Shown here one piece after another: positions 41,238 to 51,083 of a stretch of 64,000 bases of DNA (position 1 is its first letter; every line of letters begins with the position of its first letter). The notes under the pieces are model-generated. The model was not told the origin of the DNA. It searched no databases and saw nothing but the letters and a program-made list of their open reading frames with translations. A program made the position numbers and the translations under genes. This stretch comes from Methylococcaceae bacterium UBA6146. GTDB taxonomy: Bacteria > Pseudomonadota > Gammaproteobacteria > Methylococcales > Methylomonadaceae. Location of the stretch: the NCBI GenBank assembly GCA_002422395.1, contig DIUY01000021.1:1-64000 (forward strand). Reading direction: 5' to 3'.

Positions 41238-43286
41238 TCAGCAAAACTCAGCTAAAAATATCGCTTCATCGATCACTTTAACGCCCAATTCTTCTGCCTT
41301 AGCTAATTTGGAGCCCGCATCCTGGCCAGCCAGCACGCAGGTGGTTTTTTTTGAGACTGAACCGGCTACCTTTGCCCCCAAATTTTCTAAGATTTCTTTC
41401 ACCTGTGCGCGTGGCATCTGTAACGTGCCGGTTAAAACCCAAGTTTGGCCAGCCAGCTTTTGTGTTGGGGCTGGGGCGTTTTCCTCGTCCGGCCACGTGA
41501 CGCCCGCAGCCATTATATCGGCAACAATCGCTTGGTTTTTGGGGTCACTAAAAAAATCGACAATATTTTTCGCCATGACCGGGCCAATGTCAGGCACTTG
41601 CAGCAATTCTTCAAAAGAAGCGGCGGCGATAGCCTGATAGTTTTTGAAATATTTGGCGATATTTTTGGCGCTTTCTTCGCCGATTTCGTGGATGCCCAAA
41701 GCGCCTAAGAAAGTGCCCAGTTTGGTGGTCTTGGACGCTTCGATTGAGTCAAGCACATTTTGGGCGCTCTTTTCGCCCTGTCCTTCAAGGTTGGCAATGT
41801 CGTCAATTTTAAGCCGGTAAATATCGGCTATGGTGTTAAGCATACCTTTGCTGTGTAGCGCTTCAATCAGTTTGCCGCCCAAATTGGTGATGTTCATGAA
41901 TTTGCGCGAAGCATAATGGTGGATGCGTTCGGCGGCTTGGGCGGCGCAGGTCAGGCCACCGGTACAGCGGAAAGCCGCTTGGCCAGCGCCCTGCCTGACT
42001 TCAGCGGCGCACACAGGGCATAGCTTAGGCATGATGATAGGTTTCCGGTGTTCGCCAGGGCCGATCACTTTAACTACTTTAGGGATCACATCGCCAGCCC
42101 GTTGTATTTCAATGCTGTCTCCTATACACAAACCTAGCCGTTCGATTTCATCCATATTATGCAACGTGGCGTTGCTGACAGTTACACCACCGACAAAAAC
42201 GGGTTCCAAGCGGGCGACGGGGGTTAGCACACCGGTGCGGCCCACCTGAAAGTCAACGTCGAGCAATTGGGTGACGACTTGCTCGGCGGGAAATTTTCTG
42301 GCTATTGCCCATTTAGGCGAGCGGGCTATAAAGCCAAGTGTGTTTTGTAAAGCCAATGAGTCTAGTTTGTAGACAATGCCGTCTATTTCCATGGGCAAGG
42401 TTGGCCTTAACTGTTCCATGTGTTGGTAGTTGCGGGTGAATTGCGCAAAACTGCCCGGAAAAGATTGGCAGTGCAGGTTTTTTCTAAAACCCACCGTCGC
42501 CAGATAGGCAATAATTTCCGAGTGCAGCGTAAATTCCCGTTCGCCTTGATAATCGCCGATGCCGTAAGGGATGAACTGTAGATCCCGTTCGGCGGCTATT
42601 TTAGGGTTCATTTGCCGGATAGTCCCGGCGGCGGCATTTCTGGGGTTGACAAATGTTTTGCTATTGTTTTGCTGGGCAAGCGCGTTAAGTCTAGTAAAGG
42701 CGGCCTTAGGCATTAAGGCTTCACCGCGCACTTCCAGTATTTTTGGTGGATGGTCAGTTGCCAGCTTAAGTGGTATCGAGCGGATGGTTTTTATATTATG
42801 GCTAACATCTTCGCCGACTTGACCATCGCCACGGGTCGCGGCATAACGGAATAAGCCTTCTTCATAATGGATGCTGATGGCGAGGCCGTCTAGTTTAGGT
42901 TCGCTGAAAATATCCAGCGATTCTGGCGGAATGTCCAATTCTTTAGCGGCTTTCTCGAAAAAGCTGAAGGTTTCTTCCAGAGAAAATGCGTTCGCCAAGG
43001 ATAGCATTTTTACCCGATGTTCTATTTTCTGGAATTCGGCTATCGGTTTTGCACCTACCCGCTGCGAGGGGGATTCTGCTGTGACCCACTCAGGATGCGC
43101 GGCCTCTAACTCCAGAAGTTTCCGGAAAGCTTGGTCATATTGGGCGTCGCTAACGCTGGGATTGTCGAGTACGTAATATTCGTAATCCCATTGGTTAATA
43201 GCCGTTATCAGTTGTTGATAAGTTGGATTCAAGGCGGTTTTACCTGGCAGATGCGCTAAAAGGGTGTGGTTTGGAGTATAAAACAT
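41238..43286 (-). CDS. ligA: NAD-dependent DNA ligase
   Basis: The 682-residue enzyme seals nicks in replication and repair. The N-terminal Ia domain has YYVLDNPSVSDAQYD; the adenylated Lys lies in EPKLDGLAISIHY (about residue 130). An OB fold, a four-Cys zinc finger (CPVCAAEV, CTGGLTCAAQ), helix-hairpin-helix repeats and a C-terminal BRCT domain (TWVLTGTLQMPRAQ) follow. About 20 extra residues precede the usual start. Confidence 0.97.
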   Translation of the reverse strand: MFYTPNHTLLAHLPGKTALNPTYQQLITAINQWDYEYYVLDNPSVSDAQYDQAFRKLLELEAAHPEWVTAESPSQRVGAKPIAEFQKIEHRVKMLSLANAFSLEETFSFFEKAAKELDIPPESLDIFSEPKLDGLAISIHYEEGLFRYAATRGDGQVGEDVSHNIKTIRSIPLKLATDHPPKILEVRGEALMPKAAFTRLNALAQQNNSKTFVNPRNAAAGTIRQMNPKIAAERDLQFIPYGIGDYQGEREFTLHSEIIAYLATVGFRKNLHCQSFPGSFAQFTRNYQHMEQLRPTLPMEIDGIVYKLDSLALQNTLGFIARSPKWAIARKFPAEQVVTQLLDVDFQVGRTGVLTPVARLEPVFVGGVTVSNATLHNMDEIERLGLCIGDSIEIQRAGDVIPKVVKVIGPGEHRKPIIMPKLCPVCAAEVRQGAGQAAFRCTGGLTCAAQAAERIHHYASRKFMNITNLGGKLIEALHSKGMLNTIADIYRLKIDDIANLEGQGEKSAQNVLDSIEASKTTKLGTFLGALGIHEIGEESAKNIAKYFKNYQAIAAASFEELLQVPDIGPVMAKNIVDFFSDPKNQAIVADIMAAGVTWPDEENAPAPTQKLAGQTWVLTGTLQMPRAQVKEILENLGAKVAGSVSKKTTCVLAGQDAGSKLAKAEELGVKVIDEAIFLAEFC

Positions 43287-43486
43287 GGCGTTCGAAATGA
43301 CTATCCTGGCGTTTTATGGCGTGTTTTTAAAGAGTCATGTTTGTGGATGGGAGAGCAACATTATTGTAGATGGGCAGGCAATTTTTAAACGGCTTTTTGG
43401 GGAATGAGGTTATTTTAAGCGCGGGGTAGGGTGCATAGCTGATGTGGATATTGGGTGTTGCAATAAGGTTTATGTTAATGTCCCTG

Positions 43487-43515
43487 TTGTTAGGAAAGGG
43501 TTGTTGTGGTATAAA
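43487..43515 (+). promoter_or_regulatory. probable rpsB promoter
   Basis: TTGTTA (43487-43492), 17 bases, TATAAA (43510-43515), the latter with an upstream TG. The message would have a leader of about 140 bases. Confidence 0.55.
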
Positions 43516-43558
43516 GGTAAGTTCATTTTTGTATCAATACTCACGTTTGTCGTCACGT

Positions 43559-43599
43559 CTGATAGGGTGCTGTCCGCAGTTTTTGCGGTTGGTTGTCAG
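43559..43599 (+). promoter_or_regulatory. structured rpsB leader
   Basis: A CCGCA/TGCGG hairpin (43574-43588) is enclosed by CTGA (43559-43562) and TCAG (43596-43599). In E. coli S2 represses rpsB-tsf through the leader. Whether this structure is the S2 site is inference. Confidence 0.35.
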
Positions 43600-43661
43600 G
43601 CGGGATAAGCGGAGGCGTAACCCTTCGGAATGATATTCCGATTTTATCTTAGGAGAAGTTA

Positions 43662-44405
43662 ATGGCAGCAGTATCCATGCGTCAAATGATTGAAGCGGGT
43701 GTCCACTTTGGCCACCAAACCCGTTATTGGAATCCGAAAATGGGCATGTATTTGTTCGGGGCCCGCAACAAAATCCATATCATTGATTTGGAAAAAACAC
43801 TTCCAATGTTTAATGACGCAATGAACTATTTGAGTCAAATGGCGGCCAACAAAGGCACCATTTTGTTTGTAGGCACAAAAAAAGCAGCCCGCAAAGTGGT
43901 CGCAGAAGAAGCGCTGCGTTGTGGCATGCCTTACGTCAACCACCGCTGGTTAGGTGGTATGCTGACTAATTTTAAAACCATCAAAAAATCAATCAACCGC
44001 CTTAAAGAGCTGGAAGCCATGAAAGCGGACGGTACGCTCTACCAACGTTTCGCTAAAAAAGAAGCGTTAGGTATGGAGCGTGAGCTAGAAAAGCTGGAAC
44101 GTAGTTTAGGCGGGATTAAGGACATGAAAGGCGTGCCTGACGTCATTTTTATTCTGGATGTGGGCTACGAAAAAAATGCCATTATGGAAGCCAAGAAATT
44201 GGGCATTCCAGTCGTAGGCGTGGTGGATTCCAATAATTCACCTGATAAGATTGATTATATTATTCCTGGTAATGACGACTCAATCCGTGCCGTAAAGCTT
44301 TACTGTGAAAGCGCTTCTGCCGCAGTTCAAGAAGCTAAAGCCGCCACATTAGGCCTGTCGGCCAAAACAGAGGCGGACGATTTTGTTGAAGAACCAGCAG
44401 AATAA
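43662..44405 (+). CDS. rpsB: 30S ribosomal protein S2
   Basis: The 247-residue S2 begins AAVSMRQMIEAGVHFGHQTRYWNPKM and contains HRWLGGMLTNFKTIKKSI and VVDSNNSPDKIDYIIPGNDD, all diagnostic. S2 joins the 30S head late in assembly and is needed for S1 binding. Ribosome-binding site TAGGAGAAG precedes the ATG. Confidence 0.98.
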   Translation: MAAVSMRQMIEAGVHFGHQTRYWNPKMGMYLFGARNKIHIIDLEKTLPMFNDAMNYLSQMAANKGTILFVGTKKAARKVVAEEALRCGMPYVNHRWLGGMLTNFKTIKKSINRLKELEAMKADGTLYQRFAKKEALGMERELEKLERSLGGIKDMKGVPDVIFILDVGYEKNAIMEAKKLGIPVVGVVDSNNSPDKIDYIIPGNDDSIRAVKLYCESASAAVQEAKAATLGLSAKTEADDFVEEPAE

Positions 44406-44466
44406 ATGTTGTGTTGATATTTGCAGGCGATGGTCTGTAGCTGAGTGGTTAAATTAAGATAATAAA

Positions 44467-44492
44467 GAACGCCTCCTTAATGGGGGCGTTTT
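44467..44492 (+). terminator. terminator between rpsB and tsf
   Basis: A nine-pair stem (AACGCCTCC/GGGGGCGTT, one G-U) with loop TTAAT is followed by a short T run. Partial read-through would let tsf be expressed at a lower level than rpsB. Confidence 0.75.
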
Positions 44493-44524
44493 TATAGTGA
44501 CAATAACTTGAGGAAAAACAGACG

Positions 44525-45412
44525 ATGACTATCAATATTAGTGCGGGAATGGTTAAGGAGCTGCGCGAACGGACGGGTTCGGGCATGATGGAGTGTAAAA
44601 AAGCCCTCGTGGAAGCTGAAGGCGACATGGAGCTAGCCATTGAGAACATGCGTAAATCGGGTCTTGCTAAAGCGGATAAAAAATCTGGCCGTATTGCGGC
44701 TGAAGGCATTATCGGCGTAAAAGTCAGCGATGACGGCAAAGCGGTGGCAATTATTGATATTAACTGCGAAACTGATTTTGTTGCTAAAGCAGATGATTTT
44801 GTCAGTTTCGTTAATAGCGTTGCCCACGGCTTGTTGAACGCTGACATTCAAACTGAAGAACAATTGCTGGCCATGCCATTGGAAGACGGCGTGACAGTCG
44901 ATGAAATGCGCCGTGGCTTGATTTCAAAATTGGGTGAAAACATCACTATCAGACGTTTTGAAAAATACCAGACTGTTGAAGGCGGCACCGCCTGCTATTT
45001 GCATGGCAATAAAATAGGCGTTATTGTCGAATTGGCGGCCTCTGATACTGAACTGGGTAAAGATGTTGCGATGCATATTGCCGCGAGTAAACCAATTTGT
45101 GTTTCTGATGAGCAAGTGTCCGCAGAAACGATTGAAAAAGAGAAAGAAATATTTGCTGCCCAAGCCGCAGAAAGCGGCAAGTCGGCTGATATCATTGAGA
45201 AAATGGTCATTGGGCGTGTCAGTAAATTCCTTGCTGAAGTGACCTTGTTAGGCCAGCCCTTTATCAAAGACGATAAGGTTACGGTTGGTAAGCTAGTCGC
45301 ATCAAAAGGTAATGCGGTCATTCGGTTCAGCCGTTTTGAAGTGGGCGAAGGCATAGAGAAAAAGGAAGAAAACTTTGCCGAAGAAGTTATGGCGCAAGTA
45401 AGAGGTAGCTAA
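44525..45412 (+). CDS. tsf: elongation factor Ts
   Basis: The 295-residue nucleotide exchange factor for EF-Tu has the N-terminal UBA-like domain (VKELRERTGSGMMECKKAL) and core domains with the TDFVAK motif (NCETDFVAKADDF) that contacts EF-Tu. Length is typical. It follows rpsB as in nearly all bacteria. Confidence 0.98.
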   Translation: MTINISAGMVKELRERTGSGMMECKKALVEAEGDMELAIENMRKSGLAKADKKSGRIAAEGIIGVKVSDDGKAVAIIDINCETDFVAKADDFVSFVNSVAHGLLNADIQTEEQLLAMPLEDGVTVDEMRRGLISKLGENITIRRFEKYQTVEGGTACYLHGNKIGVIVELAASDTELGKDVAMHIAASKPICVSDEQVSAETIEKEKEIFAAQAAESGKSADIIEKMVIGRVSKFLAEVTLLGQPFIKDDKVTVGKLVASKGNAVIRFSRFEVGEGIEKKEENFAEEVMAQVRGS

Positions 45413-45475
45413 GCGGCAGGTGTTTTTTTAATACCAAGGCTATTCAATCCATGCAAATATCCCCCCGATAATATT

Positions 45476-46189
45476 ATGACTAAGCTGATTTGCCAGAGAA
45501 TTTTACTTAAATTAAGCGGTGAAGCGTTAATGAGTCAGACAGGCGGCAGTATCGACGCTGACATTGTTAAACGGCTTGCTAATGAAATAAAAGAGTTGTG
45601 TGAAGTCGGTATACAGATTGGTCTGGTTATCGGTGGCGGTAATATTTTGCGTGGCGCCGAAAAAGCCGCCGAAGGCCTAGATAGGGTGACCGGCGATCAA
45701 ATGGGCATGTTGGCCACGGTCATCAATGCGTTGGCTATGCAAGATGCGCTTGAGCATTTAGGTTTGCAGGTTAGGGTTATGTCGGCACTTAAAATTAATC
45801 AAGTGTGTGAAGACTATATCCGCCGTAGGGCAATTAGACACCTGGAAAAAGGCCGCGTAGTTATTTTTGCTGCGGGTACTGGCAATCCATTTTTTACGAC
45901 TGATTCAGCCGCAAGCCTTCGGGCGATTGAAATAAATGCGGAGCTGATGATTAAAGCGACTAAAGTTAAAGGTGTTTATTCCGCCGATCCTGAAAAAGTG
46001 AAAGATGCGCAATTTTATCCACGGTTAACTTATGACCAAGCGCTTGATCAGCGCCTTAATGTTATGGACACCACCGCACTGGTTTTGTGTAAAGAAAATA
46101 ATATGCCCATGCGGGTCATGAACGTGTTTGAACAAGGCGCGGTTATGCGTTTAATGATGGGCGAAGACATAGGCTCTTTGATTGAATGA
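45476..46189 (+). CDS. pyrH: UMP kinase
   Basis: The 237-residue hexameric kinase converts UMP to UDP. It begins with RILLKLSGEALM and has GLVIGGGNILRG, DQMGMLATVINALAMQDAL and the GTGNPFFTTDSAA nucleotide loop. The order rpsB-tsf-pyrH-frr is the standard one. Confidence 0.97.
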   Translation: MTKLICQRILLKLSGEALMSQTGGSIDADIVKRLANEIKELCEVGIQIGLVIGGGNILRGAEKAAEGLDRVTGDQMGMLATVINALAMQDALEHLGLQVRVMSALKINQVCEDYIRRRAIRHLEKGRVVIFAAGTGNPFFTTDSAASLRAIEINAELMIKATKVKGVYSADPEKVKDAQFYPRLTYDQALDQRLNVMDTTALVLCKENNMPMRVMNVFEQGAVMRLMMGEDIGSLIE

Positions 46190-46199
46190 GGAATAGATA

Positions 46200-46757
46200 A
46201 TGATTAATGATATTCAACAAGATGCAGCGACCCGGATGGGCAAAAGCATAGAAGCGTTAAAGCACGAGTTTTCAAAAATAAGAACGGGGCGGGCGCATCC
46301 GAGCTTATTGGATCAAATTAGCGTCTCTTATTATGGCAGCGAATCCGCTTTGTCCCAGGTGGCTAATATTGCCGTTGAAGATGCCCGTACCTTAACTATT
46401 ACCCCTTGGGAAAAAGCTATGGTGCAGGCAATTGAAAAAGCTATTTTAAAATCTGATTTGGGCTTAAATCCGGCAACTAATGGTATGACTATCCGTATCC
46501 CATTGCCTGCGCTTACCGAAGAACGTCGCCGCAGTTTGGTTAAAGTGGTTAAGCACGAAGCAGAAAATGGCCGTGTGGCCATTAGAAATATTCGCCGTGA
46601 CGCCAATTCGGAAATAAAAGACGCATTAAAAGAAAAACTTATTTCTGAAGATGAGGCGCGCGCGGCAGAAGAAAAAATCCAGAAATTAACTGATCAATAT
46701 GTCAAAGACATAGAGAAATTGCTGGAAGCAAAAGAAGCCGATTTGTTGTCGATATAG
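46200..46757 (+). CDS. frr: ribosome recycling factor
   Basis: The 185-residue tRNA-shaped protein splits post-termination ribosomes with EF-G. Motifs KIRTGRAHPSLLDQISVSYYG, LTITPWEKAMVQAIEKAI and RRDANSEIKD are typical. It lies ten bases after pyrH. Confidence 0.98.
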   Translation: MINDIQQDAATRMGKSIEALKHEFSKIRTGRAHPSLLDQISVSYYGSESALSQVANIAVEDARTLTITPWEKAMVQAIEKAILKSDLGLNPATNGMTIRIPLPALTEERRRSLVKVVKHEAENGRVAIRNIRRDANSEIKDALKEKLISEDEARAAEEKIQKLTDQYVKDIEKLLEAKEADLLSI

Positions 46758-46761
46758 TCCG

Positions 46762-47532
46762 ATGCCTATGTCCAAAGATGATTCTACCCCGCTGTCAGAT
46801 GAGTCTATGCCACGTCATATCGCCATTATCATGGATGGCAACGGGCGTTGGGCGGAAAAAAGGTTGATGCCAAGAGCCTTTGGACATCAGGCGGGCGTTA
46901 AGGCGGTTAGGAAAATCGTCGAGAGTTGCGCGGCTAAAAAAATAGAGGTGCTGACCTTGTTTGCTTTTAGTAGCGAAAACTGGCGGCGACCTAAAGAAGA
47001 AGTCTCTTTGCTGATGGCGCTTTTTATGACGACTTTACAGCGCGAAATCGACAAGCTAGACCGTAACAACATCCGGTTGCGTTTTATTGGCGACAGAAGC
47101 GCATTTTCGGAAAAATTACAGCAAAAAATGGCTCAAGGCGAAGCACAAACACAAAACAATACCGCATTGACGTTAGTGATAGCGGCAAATTATGGCGGCC
47201 ATTGGGACATGTGCCAAGCGTTCCAGCAGGTTTTGGATAAAATGGCCACAGGCGAACTTAAAGAGCAAAAAATCACTGAGCAACTGATTAACCAGCATTT
47301 GTCCACGGCGGGTCTTCCTGAACCTGATTTATTTGTTAGGACTGGCGGTGAACAACGCGTCAGTAACTTTATGTTATGGCAATTGGCTTATACTGAATTA
47401 TATTTCACTCCCCTATTGTGGCCAGACTTTGATCAGCAGGCGCTTGATTCAGCGATTGATAGCTTTAAAGGGCGGCAACGTCGCTTTGGCCATACTGGGG
47501 AACAGATTCTCAATAAATTAGTCACCTTATAA
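46762..47532 (+). CDS. uppS: undecaprenyl diphosphate synthase
   Basis: The 256-residue cis-prenyltransferase makes the C55 lipid carrier for cell-wall synthesis. The catalytic Asp and substrate loop are in IAIIMDGNGRWAEKR (near residue 24), and the pyrophosphate-binding end is LPEPDLFVRTGGEQRVSNFMLWQ. It starts four bases after frr. Confidence 0.97.
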   Translation: MPMSKDDSTPLSDESMPRHIAIIMDGNGRWAEKRLMPRAFGHQAGVKAVRKIVESCAAKKIEVLTLFAFSSENWRRPKEEVSLLMALFMTTLQREIDKLDRNNIRLRFIGDRSAFSEKLQQKMAQGEAQTQNNTALTLVIAANYGGHWDMCQAFQQVLDKMATGELKEQKITEQLINQHLSTAGLPEPDLFVRTGGEQRVSNFMLWQLAYTELYFTPLLWPDFDQQALDSAIDSFKGRQRRFGHTGEQILNKLVTL

Positions 47533-47557
47533 CTTTTACCTAATTACCTATTCAAAA

Positions 47558-48430
47558 ATGTTAGCACAGCGAATTATAACGGCATTAATCCTGGCCTCCC
47601 TGATAGCATTAGCAGTGTTTAAGTTATCTTCGGAGTATTTTTCTTTGTTTTTAGGGCTAATTACGCTGGCTGCGGCATGGGAATGGGGTAATTTGGTGGG
47701 GGTAAGCGCACTATGGAAACGCAGTGTGTTTTTGTTGCTGTTAATTTTGCCTATGTTGGGCATCCATTTCTGGACCCAGATTCTTGAACTGGTGGCCTCA
47801 ATTTTTGATTGGACTGATGTGAGGTCTTATTCAGGTGCGCTGGAGTGGCTTGTCATCGCACCGATATTGTTTTGGATACTGGTGATGCTGATAATCAGAA
47901 AAACGCCGACAGGTGTCTTACAGATGACGGTTAAGCCTGTTTTTAAAATGTTAATTGGTTGGTTTGTGCTGCTTGCCGCGTGGATGTTTTTGTCCAGGTT
48001 AAAGGCATTTTACGGTGCCGAAATGATTATGTACTTCTTGGTGCTGATTTGGGCAGCCGACATTTCAGCATATTTTGTCGGTAAAAAATTCGGCACCACT
48101 AAATTGGCGCCTGAGATTAGCCCCGGCAAAACGGTTGCGGGAATGTATGGCGCGTTACTGGCGGGTGGCCTTTGTGCGGCCACATTAAGCCTGATCTATG
48201 GGTTTAATTTTCTGATCGCCTCAGATTTTATTTTGTTGTCCGTGCTGACCGTGCTTATCTCCATTTACGGCGATTTGTTTTTCAGTGTCGTTAAACGTCA
48301 GCGTGGTGTGAAAGACAGCGGTTCTTTATTGCCTGGGCACGGCGGCATACTTGATAGGATAGATAGTATTGTTGCGGCCGCGCCCTTTTTTTACGCGGGC
48401 ATCTTGTTGATCTATAAGGCGGTTGAATGA
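47558..48430 (+). CDS. cdsA: phosphatidate cytidylyltransferase
   Basis: The 290-residue membrane enzyme makes CDP-diacylglycerol, the precursor of phospholipids. Several membrane helices precede the signature near the C-terminus (GDLFFSVVKRQRGVKDSGSLLPGHGGILDR contains the conserved Lys-Asp-Ser and Asp-Arg residues; quoted in part). The ATG has little ribosome-binding sequence. It overlaps dxr by four bases. Confidence 0.96.
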   Translation: MLAQRIITALILASLIALAVFKLSSEYFSLFLGLITLAAAWEWGNLVGVSALWKRSVFLLLLILPMLGIHFWTQILELVASIFDWTDVRSYSGALEWLVIAPILFWILVMLIIRKTPTGVLQMTVKPVFKMLIGWFVLLAAWMFLSRLKAFYGAEMIMYFLVLIWAADISAYFVGKKFGTTKLAPEISPGKTVAGMYGALLAGGLCAATLSLIYGFNFLIASDFILLSVLTVLISIYGDLFFSVVKRQRGVKDSGSLLPGHGGILDRIDSIVAAAPFFYAGILLIYKAVE

Positions 48431-49611
48431 AAGGTATTTGCATACTCGGTGCCACCGGGTCTATTGGTGTCAGTACACTGGATGTTGTGGGCAGGCACCG
48501 TGAAAAATATAAAGTTATCGCATTAACAGCCAATAACAATATTGATACATTATATAAACAGTGCTTAGAGCATCACCCTGAGTATGTCGTTGTCGTCGAT
48601 GAGGCGAAGGCTCTGGATTTTAAAGGCCGGCTGGCAGATTCAACAATTGCTGGCATTAAGGTATTGTCGGGCACTGAGGCCTTGGAACAGGTTGCCACAC
48701 TTGATAATGTGGATTCTGTGATGGCCGCTATTGTTGGTGCAGCCGGATTGTTGCCTAGCTTGGCGGCCGCAAAAGCGGGTAAGACAGTGTTGCTGGCCAA
48801 CAAAGAAGCCTTAGTGATGTCCGGTGATATTTTTATGCAGGCAGTTAGCGCCTCAGGGGCGCAATTGCTCCCTATTGATAGCGAGCATAATGCAATTTTC
48901 CAATGTATGCCTGCGGGCTATAAAACCGGTGTGCAGGCAAAACCAGTGCGCCGTATCTTATTAACGGCGTCGGGCGGGCCCTTCCGGGAGATGCCGCTAG
49001 AGCAACTGGCCCATGTGACCCCCGCCCAAGCGGTAGCCCACCCCAACTGGGATATGGGCAAAAAAATTTCCGTAGATTCAGCGACGATGATGAATAAAGG
49101 CTTGGAAATGATAGAGGCCTGCTTGTTATTCAACATGAAGCCTGAGCAAATCCAAGTTGTCATTCATCCACAAAGTGTTATCCATTCCATGGTGGATTAT
49201 GTCGATGGCACAGTCCTTGCCCAAATGGGCAATCCTGATATGCGCATCCCAATCGCCCATTCTTTAGCATGGCCTGAGCGCTTTGAGTCTGGTGCAGAGC
49301 CGTTGAATATTTTTACGGTCGCACGAATGGATTTTGAGGCGCCTAATCTTGAGCGTTTCCCTTGTTTGCGTTTGGCTTACGAAGCCATAAATGTCGGCGG
49401 CATATTGCCTACGGTATTAAATGCAGCCAATGAAATTGCGGTGGAGGCATTTTTGAATGAAGAAATATGTTTCACTGACATCCCCACCATTATTGAACGT
49501 TGCATGTCCGCGTTTGCAGCCAAACCAGCTGACAGCCTTGAGACTATCTTACATACTGATCAAGAGGCTAGGGGTGTTTCTAAGCAGCTCATTGCCGAGT
49601 TGAAGGGTTAA
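48427..49611 (+). CDS. dxr: 1-deoxy-D-xylulose-5-phosphate reductoisomerase
   Basis: The 394-residue enzyme makes MEP in the non-mevalonate isoprenoid pathway, feeding uppS upstream. It has the NADPH loop ILGATGSIGVSTLDV, the metal site in LPIDSEHNAIFQCM and the substrate motif TASGGPFRE. Length and order (cdsA-dxr-rseP) are standard. Confidence 0.97.
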   Translation: MKGICILGATGSIGVSTLDVVGRHREKYKVIALTANNNIDTLYKQCLEHHPEYVVVVDEAKALDFKGRLADSTIAGIKVLSGTEALEQVATLDNVDSVMAAIVGAAGLLPSLAAAKAGKTVLLANKEALVMSGDIFMQAVSASGAQLLPIDSEHNAIFQCMPAGYKTGVQAKPVRRILLTASGGPFREMPLEQLAHVTPAQAVAHPNWDMGKKISVDSATMMNKGLEMIEACLLFNMKPEQIQVVIHPQSVIHSMVDYVDGTVLAQMGNPDMRIPIAHSLAWPERFESGAEPLNIFTVARMDFEAPNLERFPCLRLAYEAINVGGILPTVLNAANEIAVEAFLNEEICFTDIPTIIERCMSAFAAKPADSLETILHTDQEARGVSKQLIAELKG

Positions 49612-49616
49612 TCGAC

Positions 49617-50972
49617 ATGTTGCATACCTTGTTTTACTTCGTTATTGCCATTGCCGTCCTGGTTGCGTTCCATGAGTTTGGGCATTTTTGGGTGGCGCGT
49701 AAAACAGGTGTGAAAGTCCTTAGATTTTCTATTGGTTTTGGCAAAGTTTTATGGGCTTATAAACAAACCCCCGATGCCACCGAATATGTGCTGTCTGCCG
49801 TCCCGCTTGGCGGTTATGTCAAAATGGTTGACGAGCGGGAAGGCGAGGTCAAACCGGAGGATTTGCCTTTTGCGTTTAACAGGCAACCGCTGTTGGTAAG
49901 GACGGCTATAGTTGCCGCTGGCCCAGTGTTTAATTTGTTGTTGGCGGTGGTTTTGTTCTGGAGCGTGTTGGTTATCGGTGAAACCGGTATAAGGCCTATA
50001 TTGGGCCCAGTTGAACAGGGCACTTTAGCGGCGGCTGCGGGCTTTGCCGAAGGCGATGAGATTGTTTCAGTAAATGACAAACCGACCCCGACCTGGACTG
50101 AAGCAATGGGCGTCTTAATTGCGGCGGCTCTGGATGGTGAACAGGACTTCGCTGTTAAAGTTAAAAGTTTGGATGATCAGCAAAACATCCGAATGATGGC
50201 CATCACTGAAAGTGATGTGGAAAGCCCTGGGCATTTGTATAAGCGAATGGGCTTTAAACCGTGGTCGCCTAAGTTAAAACCTATTATTGGCCAGGTATTG
50301 CCTGATAGTGCGGCATTGGCGGCGGGATTGAAAAAGGGCGATTTGATTGTCAGTGCCGATGGAAACCCTATAACTGATTGGATGCAATGGGTTGAGATAA
50401 TAAAGGCGCATCCTGATACGGCCATAAAGCTAGTAATAGATCGCGAAGGTGTTGCCCTGCCAGTGATTATTACGCCCAAAGCGGTGTCTGCGGGTCAGCA
50501 GACAGAAGGTAAAATTGGCGCGGCAGTTTACATGCCTGAAGATTTTATCAAATCAATTAGCGTTGATTATTCGTTGTCACCTTTGGCCGCAATCCCCGTT
50601 GCGTTAGAAAACACTTACTATTATTCGATTACCACCTTGAAAATGATGGGTAAGATGTTAATAGGAAAAGCATCTGTTGAGAATTTAAGCGGCCCGATTA
50701 GCATTGCCCAGTATGCAGGACAGTCTGCCAGCATGGGGTTGGTGCATTTTTTGAAATTTTTAGCGTTAATCAGCGTTAGCTTAGGGGTATTGAATCTAAT
50801 GCCAATACCGGTGCTTGACGGTGGCCATCTATTGTTTTTTGCGGTAGAAGGCATTAAAGGCAGTCCTGTTTCAGAAAAGATACAGCTTGTTTTTCAGCAA
50901 ATTGGTATTGCTTTGCTGGTGTCTTTAATGAGTTTGGCAATGGTATTGGACGTGCAGCGGTTAATGCCATAA
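49617..50972 (+). CDS. rseP: RIP metalloprotease RseP
   Basis: The 451-residue membrane protease carries out site-2 cleavage of anti-sigma factors and signal peptides. The zinc motif is VAFHEFGHFWVAR (HExxH, near residue 20), with two PDZ domains (about 115-205 and 210-290) and the second zinc-binding motif LMPIPVLDGGH near residue 400. It is six bases after dxr. Confidence 0.96.
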   Translation: MLHTLFYFVIAIAVLVAFHEFGHFWVARKTGVKVLRFSIGFGKVLWAYKQTPDATEYVLSAVPLGGYVKMVDEREGEVKPEDLPFAFNRQPLLVRTAIVAAGPVFNLLLAVVLFWSVLVIGETGIRPILGPVEQGTLAAAAGFAEGDEIVSVNDKPTPTWTEAMGVLIAAALDGEQDFAVKVKSLDDQQNIRMMAITESDVESPGHLYKRMGFKPWSPKLKPIIGQVLPDSAALAAGLKKGDLIVSADGNPITDWMQWVEIIKAHPDTAIKLVIDREGVALPVIITPKAVSAGQQTEGKIGAAVYMPEDFIKSISVDYSLSPLAAIPVALENTYYYSITTLKMMGKMLIGKASVENLSGPISIAQYAGQSASMGLVHFLKFLALISVSLGVLNLMPIPVLDGGHLLFFAVEGIKGSPVSEKIQLVFQQIGIALLVSLMSLAMVLDVQRLMP

Positions 50973-51083
50973 CTAAGCAATTATTACTAATCCGATAAGT
51001 CGGCAAATGTTGCAGGGTGAACAAAAACTAATACTCTAAGTCCCAATTATCATCAATTTTATTTAAGCAACTACGAGAACACC

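Larger units (their letters stand above)
43287..43661. other. ligA-rpsB intergenic region
   Basis: This 375-base region carries the rpsB promoter and structured leader in its right half. The left half shows no gene. A 63-codon frame at 43442-43633 overlaps the promoter and has no family features. Confidence 0.6.

Noticed and set aside
44432..44454. tRNA D-arm-like sequence (TAGCTGAGTGGTTAAA) between rpsB and tsf
   Set aside because: No acceptor, anticodon or T arm follows; the next structure is a terminator. Probably coincidence or an old remnant.
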